A stretch of DNA of 64,000 nt from Fistularia commersonii (GCA_037954325.1 JBBMNZ010000003.1:14175892-14239891); one strand, 5' to 3'; positions 11,192 to 23,734 are shown, counted from the stretch's first letter. Numbers and translations: made by a program. The notes: generated by a model from the letters alone, not told the origin.

Positions 11192-11343
11192 CTGCTCTGA
11201 CCTACAAATGCCTGGGCGACCAGTGGACGGTGTACTGCCGTGTGATCCGGGAGAAGAACCTGTGTCAGGACATGCGGTGGTACCAGCGCTGCTGCCAAAC
11301 ATGTAGGGACTTTTATGCTAAGAAGACTTTGCACAAGAGCTAA
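11192..11343 (+). CDS. adamts17: adamts17 last coding exon: PLAC domain and stop
   Basis: The acceptor is CTCTACAG ending at 11191. The first two bases complete an alanine codon, and the exon then encodes a six-cysteine PLAC domain including KCLGDQWTVYCRVIREKNLC, RWYQRCCQTC and DFYAKK, ending at TAA 11341-11343. PLAC (protease and lacunin) domains close the longer ADAMTS proteins and ADAMTS-like proteins, and the WYQRCCQTC core is diagnostic. The C-terminal tail after the domain is short and basic (KKTLHKS). Confidence 0.93.
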
Positions 11344-13872
11344 TGACCAAATGCACCTTCCTCTGTGTAGCGCCCCCACCCCCTTTTTTTCTTTTTTTTT
11401 TTTTAAATGCTTTTTAATATTGTTAAATGTTATAGGAAACGGTTTCTATTAATGGTTGAACTTTTTTTGTACTTTACAACAGGAAACACGGACGTGTATT
11501 TTTATTTTTAGTTTTCTTATTGGTCTCATAAGCTTCCAAGTGTCAATGAGAAGAGGATCCTATCCGGTTTATCTTTTGCTGTACGCCAAAAAAAACAAAA
11601 TAAGAAATGAAAAAAAAAAGAAAAATTCCAGTCCAGGTGGAATAATTGCACAGAGAGATTTTAGATGAGTGCTTGATTTTGAAGTTCAGTTTTTCCTGAA
11701 AGAGATAATGATTTCTAGCCCAAGCTCCAGCCTGTTACCCTACTGTGCTGGTTTTCAGAGCAACTTGTTGCCAATTCATTACCTAGAAAACTGTTTCCAT
11801 TTATAAAATAAGACTGAAATATTTCTTTATTCAAAAATGAAAATAGTAATGATAAAAAAAAAAAAAAAAAATCAAACAATATCAATATACTGTATAAGAC
11901 AGATTTAGCCGGTGTGAGGTCTTTAAGACACTTTGAATCTAGGGGTCAAGCGGCAGATGGCCATCGGGTCAGAAGACCCGGACCCCTTCATCATGTCCTC
12001 TGAGGGGCTGATTACAATCAGTCAAAATGACTCAGAACATCATGATGGGATGCAGTTTATTGAGTTGAAAGAAATTTTACGAAAGGCGATAGTTTACAGA
12101 TTTCTTATGTGACAGACAGGCCTATTTTCCTCTTAAAGCTGCATCTCCTGCTGGGCATTGGGAAAAGTGCAGGGTTAAGAAACCCCGCAACCAGCTGCAG
12201 TTTTTAGATGCTCTTGTTGGAACTTTCAGTTCCACCGCTAAAACAAAGAAGCAAATGATAATTAGAATGACGACTTTAAAAAAAATCAATCACATATCAC
12301 TCAAACTTTCTGTCAGTCTTCAAAATTAGTGTGGCTATTGTGTAGTTTGTAATGAGGGTGGGAAATACAAAAAAAAAAATATCTATATTGCTCTTCTTTT
12401 TTTTTTTCTCCAATAAACCAATGATTTTTGTATTTCCACCGTAATGCTCTTAGTCCCAGAAAGAAATAAGTCAATAATCCAAACTGACTGGGATTCAGCC
12501 CACTGATGCCCATCATGACAGTAACATGAGATGAAAATTAGTTATTTCTTTTTATTCAGTGATTTCATTTTATTTGCCATAATCCCACAACAGATCTGAT
12601 ACCATCTTGATCTGGACTTTATTGGCATTGGAGACCAGATGGCATCCTGGTCAATACCAATAATACCAATATCATTCTCTGACATAAAACCTGCGTATGA
12701 GATTAAATTTCATCCTCAAAGTTACACATCAATAGCCCCTCATTTGCAGCCCCTTAGTACAGGTGACTAAATCTAACAAACTTCTGTTTTTTCCCAAGCT
12801 GATCATCTTCTTAGCAGTTTGTTTTTCCGGACAAGCGTCACACACAACCTCTCATATCGGCCATTTCCAGCTTTTTTCTTAAAAAAAATTCTATTATGCA
12901 TCCGCAGTTGCTAACTGTTCTTTAATTTCACAAGCTAAACGTCTCGCATCTGGGTTGAAAATGTTCTGACCCGGCGCCACTGACTTTATCACACTGCTGT
13001 GTTCTAGTTTGTGTTCGTTGCGCGTTTTTTGTTTTTTTTTAAATCTAGTTGGATGCTGCGGTGCAAACTGGCAGACACAGACTCGCTTTGTGTTTCTGCT
13101 GTGGAAGCCACCTGCTCTGCGTTGCCCATGGAAACCAGGGCTCAGTCGTCGTTGTCCTCAATACCGTAATTATTGAATCTATAAAATGACATGGAAGTGA
13201 AAAATATAGATGTATAATTCCCAAATGCCTTATTTAGCCAAACATTTGGGACTGAACAAGGAAACAGGCAAGGTGCGTTCACTGTGATCAGCAACTTTGC
13301 AGCAGTTACTATAAAGAGACATGTAGGGATGGGATAGCAGCATCATGCCAGGTTTAATTTTTGTAATCTGATTGGATCATAGAGATGTGATCAGTGTGTC
13401 TGGGAGAAAGGTGTTAACATGGCTACATGCAGGCTTGACTTTTCAGTGCAGGTAAAAGTAATATTTCTAGCAGTGAAGATCCAAAAGCAAATCCATCTCA
13501 TCAGAGTTTGCCTTTTCCCTTGAATGCCGCAGTGATCGCTAAGTGAGGACACACCCTATCTTTTTCTTTGCCTAAACGGACAAATCTAAATCGCTAAACT
13601 CAAAGATGCATAAGGGTTTTTTAAATTATATTTTAAATGGAAAAAATAATGTACATTTTTGTAAAGTAAAATTCAACTAAGGCTAAAAATCTATGTAAAT
13701 GTTTAATGTCAGCTTGAACAAATTCAGTATTAAAAGTTGAGCCTTTTAAAAAGACCTTTACATTTGCGTATCCGGTACGGCACATTTGCTTCCTGTCCCA
13801 ACTTTAATGTCCAGCAGCTCCAGAAATATCACAGCCTTTCATTTCAACCCTTTTCACATGCATTTTATTCTA

Positions 13873-13887
13873 TGTGTGTGTGTGTGT

Positions 13888-13937
<50 letters not shown>
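13873..13937. repeat. (TG)n microsatellite
   Basis: About 32 TG units with one TA interruption. Several apparent cysteine/valine or histidine/threonine ORFs overlapping it are artefacts of the repeat. Confidence 0.97.
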
Positions 13938-13938
<1 letters not shown>

Positions 13939-14128
13939 GACTAAAGAGTCCTCAATCTTCCAAAGGGTTGAGCTATATATCCCTCTCAACAACCTGCGTA
14001 CAAATAACAGCTTTCCACTTTCACTTCTCCCAATACAAACATCGCTCCTCCATCTCTGCAATTATAAAAACACCGGCAGGCCCAGTTGCGCCGACATTTG
14101 CGCCATACATACAACCGACATAAAGGAT

Positions 14129-14140
14129 CCACTAGAGGGC
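14129..14140 (+). promoter_or_regulatory. CTCF-like motif, + orientation
   Basis: CCACTAGAGGGC is a full match to the core CTCF consensus CCASYAGRKGGC. It is the first of four such words between adamts17 and minar1. Confidence 0.5.
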
Positions 14141-16448
14141 AGATCAGAGTAAAACATCCTGGAATCGTCTCCTCTTGACTATATAGAGTAATATGCTCAT
14201 AGCTAAAGCTATGATGCAGATGCAGCCGTATCATTTCGAACCTTCATCGTACACCATCCTTGGTGCCTCTTTCTGGTCTCCGTTGTTCCCCACAGGCGTG
14301 AACAATGTAAAATGGATGTATTTGTTTATAACAAGCTTTTAGATGTTGTTCGTTCATAGTCTAAAAAAAAAAGAGTTGAAAGGTGAACTTGTGTAAAGCT
14401 TGATATGGGGGAGCCACTGATACTGATGTGCCTGATGAGCGAGTCATAGAAAAGCAAGTATGGTGTCAGTCACTGAGCCAGAAAAAGACCCAACCCCCAC
14501 AGACGAACGCCGAACGGTCATGGAAGAAGTCACAACCTTCGATACGACTCATTAAATCCACTAATTGGATTCGTATTTAGAACCTTGAGATGAAATGATC
14601 ACGTCCCCATGCCCGTAGCCTGACAGTTGGCGGCTGAAGTCGTGCGCAGACAGCAGCTTTTCAGATGGAGGGACGGCACGTGTTGACGCTGCATCAGCAA
14701 ATATCCCTAATTTCTCTTTAATAAGTTGGAACACCGTCGGGTTCCATGTGGAAAATGAAGTGGAAAGTAGAGCTACTTGTACGCAGACGGATGATTTGGG
14801 GTTGAATGGTGCTATCTTACGACCTGTTTCACAAATGTGAAATTCAGCTTTTCAACAGTGGTCCTATATTGTCATTTTTAACAGTTATCTGTTTTTTTTT
14901 TGTATGTTGTAGGGTTTTATTTAATAACAATTAACTTTTTATTGATGAGAATTTTTCTGATGTAGTGCAAACATGCTTAATTATGATTGTACTGTACCTT
15001 TTTTTTGTTGCACATTCAGTATGTTTGGTACATTAACAGCCATGTTATGTATTTTATGGTGCTGATTTGGAATGGAGTAAATAATCTGTTTATACAGGGA
15101 CTTAACCATTTCTCTTCTTATTAGTCACTCCGTGTTTGTACTGTCATCCACTAAGTGCCCAATATTCATAGAATCATTCTGAGAACCTGAGTGATAGGAT
15201 AAAAACTATATTTCAAGTTGACTGTAACGTGATTGTCTTTTCTTTCTGAAATTAAAAAATGATGAGGTTTTTTTTTTTTTAATCCATTGATGAAACGGGA
15301 ACTAGAAGCCTTTTAAGTAGTAAAATGAATAAAAATCTAAAATAGATTTGAATTGGAAGCACTGCACGTACCATCATTTATCTGCACTTTTGCAGATAAT
15401 GTGTTTTTGTTTACTTGAAACTAATGTCAGTAAGAGGCAGAGGCTCCTTGCTTGGACATTTGAAATTCTTCATGTGTATTCCCAACTCTCCAAAGTACCA
15501 AAGTTCATCTTTCATTGTCAGAAGTACTGTTTTTATTAAATGCATAAAAAAGCAGTAAAAACATCACTGTAAACGTGCTACTAATCATGGTTTTATTCCC
15601 TAGGTGACTGAAACAGGAAGTGTTAAACCGTCCAGACTGCTTTGGACCAACCCGAGTCATGGAGGAACACTTTCCTCATCCCACTTGATTTATTTACCAG
15701 ATTAACATCCCAAAAACAACAGCATTGCAATTGACCCCGTAGGTGATCTATTAGACCTTGAACCGGCTCATGTGGGGAACCCCCAGTCCAGAGCGGTTAT
15801 CGTGGGCTCACTTGTCCTGCATCCCATATTAGACCTCAAATAGTGGGTGTGGCTTCCTGGACTGTGACCAGCCCAAGTGCAGTCATGGATCCATGGAAAC
15901 AATCGCCAGCCTGAGCCCACCGGCGTGGGTCTGTCTGGATCCGTCTACCGTCAAGCCGAGTCAGGGGTATACAAGCTCTTCAGTCACCAAGGTAAATATG
16001 GTAAAAATGGCAAAATCACAATGAGTTAGCGTAGCTGTTAGCGTAGCTGTTTTAGCAATATAGCTGGCCACTAACAGCTACTGACACAGATTGAGGCCAT
16101 CGTTGGGATCCCCAAAGGCCTTGGGTGTTTGGGTGGAGTTGCAAAGTGATGTAAGGTAGAAAAGCCCTGTTTGCAGCAGCTGCTCATGGTGACCGCTGGG
16201 TCCATCACCAAGCCAGGAGGTGAGAGCGAAAAACTAGCCCAAAGGGCTCACTGTTAGCCATTATTTCTTTTTTTTCTTCCTTTTAAAAGCTTTCATCTGC
16301 ACCAAGACAGTGTAACCGTGTACCCAACAGTACAGGTTCCGGTTCAGCCAATAGTAAAAATGATCCTCTTTCAATGTAACCAAAGCAAAAAGTAGTAGTG
16401 CATATGGGATGCTTTATGGAAGCGATGACTTGTAGTGTTGATCCTCCT

Positions 16449-16460
16449 CCACTAGAGGGC
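16449..16460 (+). promoter_or_regulatory. CTCF-like motif, + orientation
   Basis: CCACTAGAGGGC again, identical in its 12-base core to the word at 14129-14140 but in different flanking sequence. Confidence 0.5.
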
Positions 16461-17031
16461 ACCCTACATTCTCCTGCCTCTAGAACGGGCAGGTTAGAAC
16501 CTACATCTTTTCATTCATTTTAGATTGTTACTCCTGATTTCATGCTGTACGGTGTAATAGTTTTTACACTTACTCATGTAAATTCGTAATTTACCTTGGA
16601 AATAATTGACATGTGCAACTACGTCGACAAATTCCTGACAGAGATGTCACAAGTCAATTGACACATTTAGCTTCCTCGCCAACTCAGCCGCTTCTGAAAT
16701 AAATAGCCTTGGATCTCTATTTCAGCAGTTTAGCCCCTGTGGCCAGACCTTGTTATTTCCTTGAAAGGGAAACTCTGGTCTCAGTTTGTTGCGTTATCTC
16801 ACCTCCCTGTGTTATTCGGCTGAAATCTCTGAGCCCCAAGTGCGTAAAAGGATCACCGGTGGGGAGCCATCTGCCTTCTGGTGCATACACGGGCATCACC
16901 TGTGGTTGTGTGACTGCATCCAGCACAAGCAGGAAGAAGATTAATAAAATGCAGCATGACCAGGTGCTCTGTCTTAAATGTAATCACCTCCAGTGTCTCT
17001 TTCAGTTCATGTTTAAATGGGACCACCCCTG

Positions 17032-17034
<3 letters not shown>

Positions 17035-17066
<32 letters not shown>
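17035..17066. repeat. (TG)n microsatellite
   Basis: About sixteen uninterrupted TG units. Confidence 0.97.
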
Positions 17067-17067
<1 letters not shown>

Positions 17068-17280
17068 CGAGTCCTGCCACAAGGCAGTGTGCCTAATGAG
17101 CCACAGATACCAGGGAGATTATATCAGAAGTTTTTCAGACTCATATTCTGACTTTGGGACGCCACTCCTTTTGCCGCCCCATAGCCACGATATTAACACC
17201 TGAATGAAAATGGCCATTCCCTCTTCCGTGGTTGTCCTCTATATCACCACCATATAGAGCCATGGTAAAAAGTAGAGATC

Positions 17281-17465
17281 ATTCATTCATTCATCATCTA
17301 TACTGCTTATCCTGCTGTCAAAGTCATGATTGGAGGCTGGAGCCTATCCAACTGTCATTTTAGCGAGAGGCAGTGTTCATCCTGGACCAGCCGCTAGTCA
17401 ATTATAGGGCCACATATAGCCATACAACCATTCACTCTCCCATTCACTCACTCCAATGTGATATT
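17281..17465 (-). repeat. dispersed fish repeat copy, minus orientation
   Basis: Begins with (ATTC)n, then CTGCTTATCCTG, GGCTGGAGCCTATCC, GAGAGGCAGTGTTCATCCTGG and CCATTCACTCTCCCATTCACTC. These are the reverse complement of the words in the copy at 25650-26350 (CAGGATAAGC, AATAGGCT and so on). This family is very common in fish genomes; its formal class was not determined. Confidence 0.6.
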
Positions 17466-17667
17466 ACTCCAAATTATCAATTATGGTAAATTCCTTTTTT
17501 TTTGAGAAGTTTAGATTCATCCTAACCTCTGTGGAGAACGTGTGATGCTTTGATTAATTGATTGATTCATGTATTTATTTATCTATTTTTTTTTTCTTAC
17601 TATATCATTCATTTAATTGACCCAGCAGTTGGATGGTACTCCATCCAATGTCTAATTTTGTACTGTC

Positions 17668-18409
17668 CTCTATGGCAGTGTTTCCCAACCGCTTAACCAC
17701 ACATTAGTGTGCCATGAGAGATCATCAGGTGCGCCGTGGAAAAATTTCCACTTTCACCTGATTGGTCCGAAAATTATTTATCCAACGCAAATAATGTGTC
17801 TTCCTATGTCTATGTGGGCAGCGCGCCCATTCGATGGCAAGGGGTAGTGAATTAACCTGTGCATCTGTGTATCAGAGTGATTAGTGACGCTTTCCGTGAT
17901 ACATTTTTACAATAAAAAGTACTTGTATCTGCGTAAACAAACAGGCAGCATTGTTGAAAAGTACCAAGACGAGTGAGAAAGCAGTGAAAGCTTGCTACAA
18001 AGTTGCTGAACTCATCTCTAAATCCAAACAGCCACACACCGTAGCAAAACATTAGCACTACCTGCCGGCAAAATCATTGTAGAAGAAATCCTCTGCTCTG
18101 GCGTTGATGAAGAAATAGCCAGAGTTCTCTCAAATAATACAATTTTCAGACATATTGATGACATGTCTTCAGACATTGAAAAAAGTGTTCTGGAAAAGTT
18201 GCACATTAGTGGGAAATTTGCATTGCAACTTGACGAATCTACAGATATTAGATATGTTAGATTTCACACCAAGTAAATTGAGACTACGGTTTCATTCTAA
18301 TTCGTTAAAAAATGTTTTTGACATATTTATTTGGTGGTGTGCTGTGTGATTTTTCTAATGTGAAATATGTGCCGTGGCTCAAAAAAGGTTGGGAAACACT
18401 GCTCTATGG
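17668..18409 (+). mobile_element. hAT-family DNA transposon, internally deleted, with perfect ends
   Basis: The element proper is 17676-18401 (726 bp). Its ends are perfect 15-bp inverted repeats, CAGTGTTTCCCAACC and GGTTGGGAAACACTG. It is flanked by an identical 8-bp target-site duplication CTCTATGG at 17668-17675 and 18402-18409; 8 bp is the hAT hallmark. Inside, the + strand carries pieces of a ZBED/Charlie-type transposase: KAVKACYKVAEL, SKSKQPHTVAK, then LPAGKIIVEEILCSGV and the strand with ALQLDESTDI, whose aspartate fits the first catalytic residue. Stops and frame changes break it, and the rest of the transposase is deleted. Confidence 0.93.
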
Positions 18410-18510
18410 AAACAGCTCTGCTTGCTGATTCTGCTACCATCTTTGTCTGGCAGTGATGTTTGCCGCCACACGTGACTTTCTTGGGTGACGAGCAGTGTCT
18501 GTGCATAACT

Positions 18511-18522
18511 GCCACCTAGTGG
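18511..18522 (-). promoter_or_regulatory. CTCF-like motif, - orientation
   Basis: GCCACCTAGTGG is the reverse complement of CCACTAGGTGGC, a full match to CCASYAGRKGGC, lying 109 bp beyond the hAT element end. Confidence 0.5.
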
Positions 18523-19075
18523 AAAGGGTGTGTGTGCTGAAACGCAAGGCGCATGCCTGCCGACGTTGCTGGTTGTGTGTTAGGATTTCCACCAGTGTTT
18601 GGCAAGGAGTTATGTCAGATATTTCAGTTGACCTTCAGTCTGGAGAACCCTGGTCTTGAGAAAGTTCTCCCTGGTCCACCCATATGCCACTGTTAATAAC
18701 CCCTATTTCCTTCACTCTCCTCTGGTTCCCGGGTCTGCACCCACATCCCCTGTGGAGAAAATGCAGTAAATTTTACGTGAAAATATAAAGATGACAGAAA
18801 TATACTGCAGATCAAAAGGAGCATTCAGTGAAAGTGTGGGATGCTGATCAATGCAGGTCAATGGACTGAATCAAATCCGCAGTGCAGGCTCCTGATTGCA
18901 CACACACAAACACACACACACAATTGAACGGAGAAACCCCTTGAGCCAGACAAACACCCTTGCACGGACTAATACTGTTTCAGTCTCGTGCCCCCTCTTA
19001 CTCTACAACTCGGCAAAAAGTTAGAGTCAAAGTCTGGTCAAATCCTGATCTAGCCGACGTTGGCAGACCCGCCTC

Positions 19076-19087
19076 GCCACCTGGTGG
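19076..19087 (-). promoter_or_regulatory. CTCF-like motif, - orientation
   Basis: GCCACCTGGTGG is the reverse complement of CCACCAGGTGGC, again a full consensus match. It is the fourth and last word of the cluster. Confidence 0.5.
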
Positions 19088-21011
19088 GTATGACAGATTA
19101 ATATATATATTTGGTTTGTTTTTCTTCTTGCAGAAAATTGATGTGCACCGTTCTCTTCAAAAGCTTGCTTTAACAGAATATGGTAATTAATCATTCCGGC
19201 CAGGTATGGCGTAGGACGAATGGGTTCAGCGCCGTGGCAGCGGCGTAAACTCTCATCACAGATGGTCCAACAACAAGTGTCTTTGTGTGTCTGCGTCCAA
19301 TGCTAAGACAAATAAACAGGCAGAGTGCCGGGCTGTTTACCTACCCAGTCAGTAACATGGCCTTGCCATCCCATGGTTGTTTCTAAACAACGCATCATCT
19401 TTATGACGCTTGTGATGTACCGTCATCACCTCGCATTTGTATTGTCAAATTTCTCATTTGAGAAAGGAGTTAGTGACCTCCAATGTCCACAGGAGGAGCT
19501 GCATAAATGCATTCATAGGCCCCACCCATCATGATTTACCTCAAATCTGACTTGTTTTATTTGAACTTATCACACTGTGGTGAACCAGATTATACAATTT
19601 GAAAAATCTGAATTCTTTAAAAATATATGAAAGTATCATGTGATTTCACCTATTTTAATTGAAGTCTTTTTGATTGATTGGGTGATTGACTGATTGACTG
19701 CACTCAGCTGAATTTGGTCTTTGTATGTCATTTGATTCTTTTGATTCTCATTTTGATTTTTTTTTTTTTTGTTATTCAGCTCTTAATTTAGTATTACCTC
19801 ATGGTAGCGTGTAATTTTTTTCAACCCATTGATCTTAGCTAACAATGCTAATGTAAGTCATGTATAATCACAATATCAACAACAACACACCAGGGGACGC
19901 TTCTGATTGGCTGTCATACCAGCTGTTTTTATTCTGCTTTGTACTGGATATTAAGGGGATGGGGAGTTGACATATCAATGAGTGGCGGGATTTTACCTGG
20001 ACTGGTTGCCTAGCAATGACGAGGTCAATCACAGACTTCAATGAACCCACAGACTGACTTTGACTGTAGAAAGAAGACAGAGAACGTAGAGAAAACAAAC
20101 AGAAGGAACCCAATCAAACTAAGAACCTTCTTGCTGTGATGTGTGAATGCTCACCTCTGCACAGCCATATGCTACACTCAATAAATTAGAATTTATTCTG
20201 ATGTTTCGTCATAAACGCCTAATTACTTTGTTGTTAATTTTTGCTATGATGAAGACAGATTTATTTCCAGTCTTCTAAACTGGACCTAAGACAGACACCT
20301 TAAACACAGAATCAGGCAAATGTTGTAGCCGCCGGTCCCCCATCCATCCCTCCAGTTATAATTTTATCGCTTAATTGTTTGACCCTCAAACCCTGAACAG
20401 GAATGGTTTTTTTTTCTATCGCCACTTTGGGTCTCCATTTCCACTCAGAAATGTTAAACGAGTCAGGAATTTGTCTTTGCGGTGTGGTGGAGGATTAAAC
20501 GCTCCGTAGTGACTCATGGCAAAGCAACACACCACCTACACACTGATGTCTCCATCAAAGCAGTTGGTTTAATTTGACATGAATCAAAACCGGAAAGGAG
20601 ATTGACCGACTAAAAAGAAGATGTCGACTTATTGAAAAAAATAATCCCTTTAAAAGAAGCAAAAACATTGCCTATAAATAGATGATGGTAACATTTTCAG
20701 GCAAATTACTGGAATATCTGAAATCCAAAAAAATGACAAAAACTGAAAAGATATGAATTTATGCAAAAAAAAATTACATCCAGACTTATTCAATTATTAT
20801 TATTTTTAGTAGTCGTAGTAGAATAACGAAAAAGTTGTAGAATAGCAGTAGTAGATACAAATGCTGAGGAGGGGAATCTGATTTGAATCTCTTGATCCTG
20901 GAATGATTTTTATTCAGGTTTGATATGGGATACATTTGTTGTTGTGTGGATTTAGATTTTGGTTTGCGTATTGGAAACTTTTCTAAGAAATAAATAAATT
21001 GATAAAGTGCA

Positions 21012-21061
21012 TGTGTGTGTGTGTGTGTGTGTACGTGTGTGTGCATGTGTGTGTGTGTGTG
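21012..21061. repeat. (TG)n microsatellite, interrupted
   Basis: TG units with single TA and CA interruptions. Confidence 0.95.
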
Positions 21062-21343
21062 AATAATCCAATTAGGGACGAGCGGTGCTGGAGCCAGAGC
21101 AGCAGTGTTAGCGATATCTCATCCAGACAGGAGGACTGTGACTGTACAGGAGTGTGCATGTGTGTGTGTCTGTGCATGCATACTGTTATGTTACACCTCC
21201 CGTCAATCAGACTGATAGAACTAGGCCACTCCGACCTGAATGTGTCGTCACTCATGTCGTGTTTGTCACAACGACGAGGACGCTTCGCCCTCAGGGTTGA
21301 ATACCCCTTTAAGCCTTTTCCACCTCCAGCAGGTTCACGTGTA

Positions 21344-21345
<2 letters not shown>

Positions 21346-21388
<43 letters not shown>
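21346..21388. repeat. (TG)n microsatellite
   Basis: About 21 TG units without interruption. Confidence 0.97.
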
Positions 21389-21390
<2 letters not shown>

Positions 21391-22762
21391 CAGCCCAGCA
21401 GGGGTCTCCGGGTCCATCTGGCCAATTCAGTCAGTAAGAGTCAGTTCTTAATTTCCGATGCAGCAACAAACTGCCAACACCCAACTGAACATGACTCTAC
21501 GGAAGAAAATTATTACCAAACTAACAGGAGTACAACAAATAAGTGGCGCAGTACATAACAAAAACACAGATGTGACAGATTTGTATCATTAGTGTGTTCA
21601 TGTGTATCATCACAGAATTTGTTTTGATTTAACATTTAATTTTTTACAGGATAAACCAATGAATTGATACTTGGCTCCATCTGACTAGCCTCTGTGCATT
21701 ATCTGATCCAACGATTATTCCAGATGAAGTAATGTTTTGGAGCGGTTTCTATCTACCATCATTACCTGTGTTAGCTTTGTACATTTTAAGGTGCTGATGT
21801 ATGATTTCTGTTTTCTGCTTGTGTAGCCGTCCCAGTCACTGGATAACTTTGTGACTCCTAATCTAAAACCAGAGTCCTACGTTTTGCTAAAGTCGAGGCT
21901 CCATTGTTTCTTTGCAAACTTTTCTTTTAAATTTTTGGTAGAATTTTTTTTCGGAATTAGTCAGAGGTGTTGTTATATAGCTACCCTTTCAAACTGCTCC
22001 CATTGTCATTGCATTAATTCTTCCCCCTGGGTTAAAACTGAACCATTTCCATTCATCAAGGTTATTCTTTATATTCTGAAGCAGGGGTAACATATTGGAT
22101 TATATAATCCATAATCCCCGAATGGATCCCTCTTGAATCGGAATGATTTTGTGGCAGCTGGATGGGCCCTGTCAAATGCTTACAGTGTAGACGGCAAAGA
22201 CCAGGACATTTCCATGGCGACTCAGCCGAGCTGGAAGAAAAAATTGTCCAAGGGCAAGCCCAAGCCCTTCATTTAAGGGTTCTATTATTGATTATAAATC
22301 ATACAACTGCGTATTAATAAGGAACAAAGTTTTGATTGTTTAATAAATAAATAAGAAATGAGAAATAATTGATTACAAAAATGATCACAGTTGGTTAATT
22401 TGGGAAATTTAACGCATTTCTGTTCAGGCGTCATTTTTTATCTGTGTTGTTACATTTCTTGTCATATGATTAGATAAAAATGAATTGTATGAGTTAAGCA
22501 CTAAAGGACATTTATGTGAAGTTAAATAAATAGGACAGAAATAAATATGCAAATAATGACAAAAGTAAAATTCAGTAGCAGTAAGTGAAACCATTTATTT
22601 GTATGCATTGAAATACATTTTATGAGGCGCGGTTAGTTTGGTCAGCATTTGTTCACCATGTTTAGATGGATGTTGGCAGTATTGTTGCTGTATTGGAAAT
22701 TAAGAAGTGACTCCAATGGACCAAATCATCCAGATGGACCCGGAGCCTCCTGCTGGGCTATA

Positions 22763-22772
22763 ACACACACAC

Positions 22773-22803
<31 letters not shown>
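22763..22803. repeat. (CA)n microsatellite
   Basis: About twenty CA units with one CG variant. Confidence 0.97.
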
Positions 22804-23136
22804 GGGATTTCTAGATTTAAGAAAAAACATCTTCAAGAAAGGAGAAAACTGCACCTTATGTTTTCTGAAAGCATCCCCCCATTATTGAAATTATCAACTG
22901 AAAATAAGAAGCACATTCCTTCACTCACAATAAACCAATACACTGTGTATTGTTGAGTAGGATGCAAGTTGATTATATTGTTAATTGCATGTTTATATGA
23001 TAAATCAAATTAATTTGACACGTTACTGGTAATGTTCTTTTTTCGACATTTTTAAATGAATTTGGAATATTCCTGTAATCATTTACAAAGAGTAGACTGT
23101 TGACTAGCTCTGAATCTATAGTGGCTTTTGTGACAT

Positions 23137-23203
23137 ACACACACACACACAAACACACACACAAACACACATACAAACATGTACACACGCACACACACAC
23201 ACA
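23137..23203. repeat. (CA)n microsatellite, interrupted
   Basis: CA units interrupted by AAAC and ATAC variants, an older and more decayed tract than its neighbours. Confidence 0.95.
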
Positions 23204-23358
23204 AATACAAAGCTGTCACAGAGGCTGCTAATGAATTGCAGCTGGTCAGAATGATGGGCTAACCATTTGAATCCCAATGAATCTTAGACACACCGTGGCT
23301 TCAGAGAAGTGTGTGTCCTGCACACAGACCCTCAGACCCTCCGTCTCCATCTCTCCCT

Positions 23359-23390
<32 letters not shown>

Positions 23391-23660
23391 AGGCCAGGCA
23401 AGGCGCTTCCTGCCTCTGAGCATGATCAGGGATGTGGATCCTGACAATCCCCTGGCTCCGGCAGGGACGTAGAAAGTTCCGACAGACGCCTTGAAAGTGG
23501 GTCGGTGGAGGAATGTGGGACTTGTTCGGTCCGAAAGAAAGAAACCGCATAAATAAAAAGTTTGTCTTCAAGAGTTTTTTACAAAATTGAGTTAAACTCC
23601 CAGGAGACTTCGACCAGAGAGGCCGCTTTTCACACATTTCTAACACTTACTTTTTGAGCG

Positions 23661-23674
23661 TGTGTGAGTGTGTG

Positions 23675-23730
<56 letters not shown>
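23661..23730. repeat. (TG)n microsatellite, long
   Basis: About 35 TG units with AG and CG variants near the left end. Confidence 0.97.

Positions 23731-23734
<4 letters not shown>

Larger units (their letters stand above)
439..11343 (+). other. adamts17: adamts17 gene, 3' half (six spliced exons; 5' part outside window)
   Basis: Exons 439-598, 4449-4584, 4826-5030, 6242-6394, 10701-10878 and 11192-11343 all have AG/GT borders and join in one frame. The product is the C-terminal half of a secreted ADAMTS-family zinc metalloproteinase: spacer end, four thrombospondin type-1 repeats and a PLAC domain. The repeats carry WxxW-type tryptophans and CSxxCG cores. The metalloprotease, disintegrin, central TSR and cysteine-rich parts must lie upstream of base 1. 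Family knowledge: ADAMTS17 acts in the extracellular matrix, is linked to fibrillin microfibrils, and is mutated in Weill-Marchesani-like syndrome. Assignment to ADAMTS17 rather than its close paralogue ADAMTS19 rests on the C-terminal TSR/PLAC wording I recognise and on the neighbouring minar1; it is an inference. Confidence 0.88.
11344..15340 (+). other. adamts17: probable adamts17 3'UTR and flank, AT-rich
   Basis: No credible coding exon is seen after the stop. The stretch is AT-rich with several poly-T and poly-A runs and a (TG)n tract at 13873-13937. Canonical AATAAA hexamers occur at 12412-12417 and 15328-15333, and either could end the transcript. Which is used cannot be told from sequence alone, so the 3' limit given here is the farther one. 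Confidence 0.4.
15341..17280. other. intergenic sequence, mostly unassigned
   Basis: No exon was recognised. It contains a tandem repeat of GTTAGCGTAGCT near 16026-16050, one CTCF-like word (separate entry) and a (TG)n tract at 17035-17066. The 164-codon frame crossing that tract has repeat-driven cysteine/valine content and no family resemblance, so I do not call it a gene. Confidence 0.5.

Noticed and set aside
439..11343. Assignment of the protease to ADAMTS19 instead of ADAMTS17
   Set aside because: The domain order is shared by both, but the TSR/PLAC wording and the MINAR1 (not MINAR2) neighbour favour ADAMTS17. The alternative is not excluded without a tree.
16709..17203. 164-codon + strand ORF
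   Set aside because: It crosses a TG microsatellite (a Cys-Val run), has no recognisable domain, and lies in the intergenic zone.
20983..21451. ORFs of 144-150 codons on both strands
   Set aside because: They are sustained by CA/TG tracts read as Cys-Val or His-Thr; no gene-like remainder.
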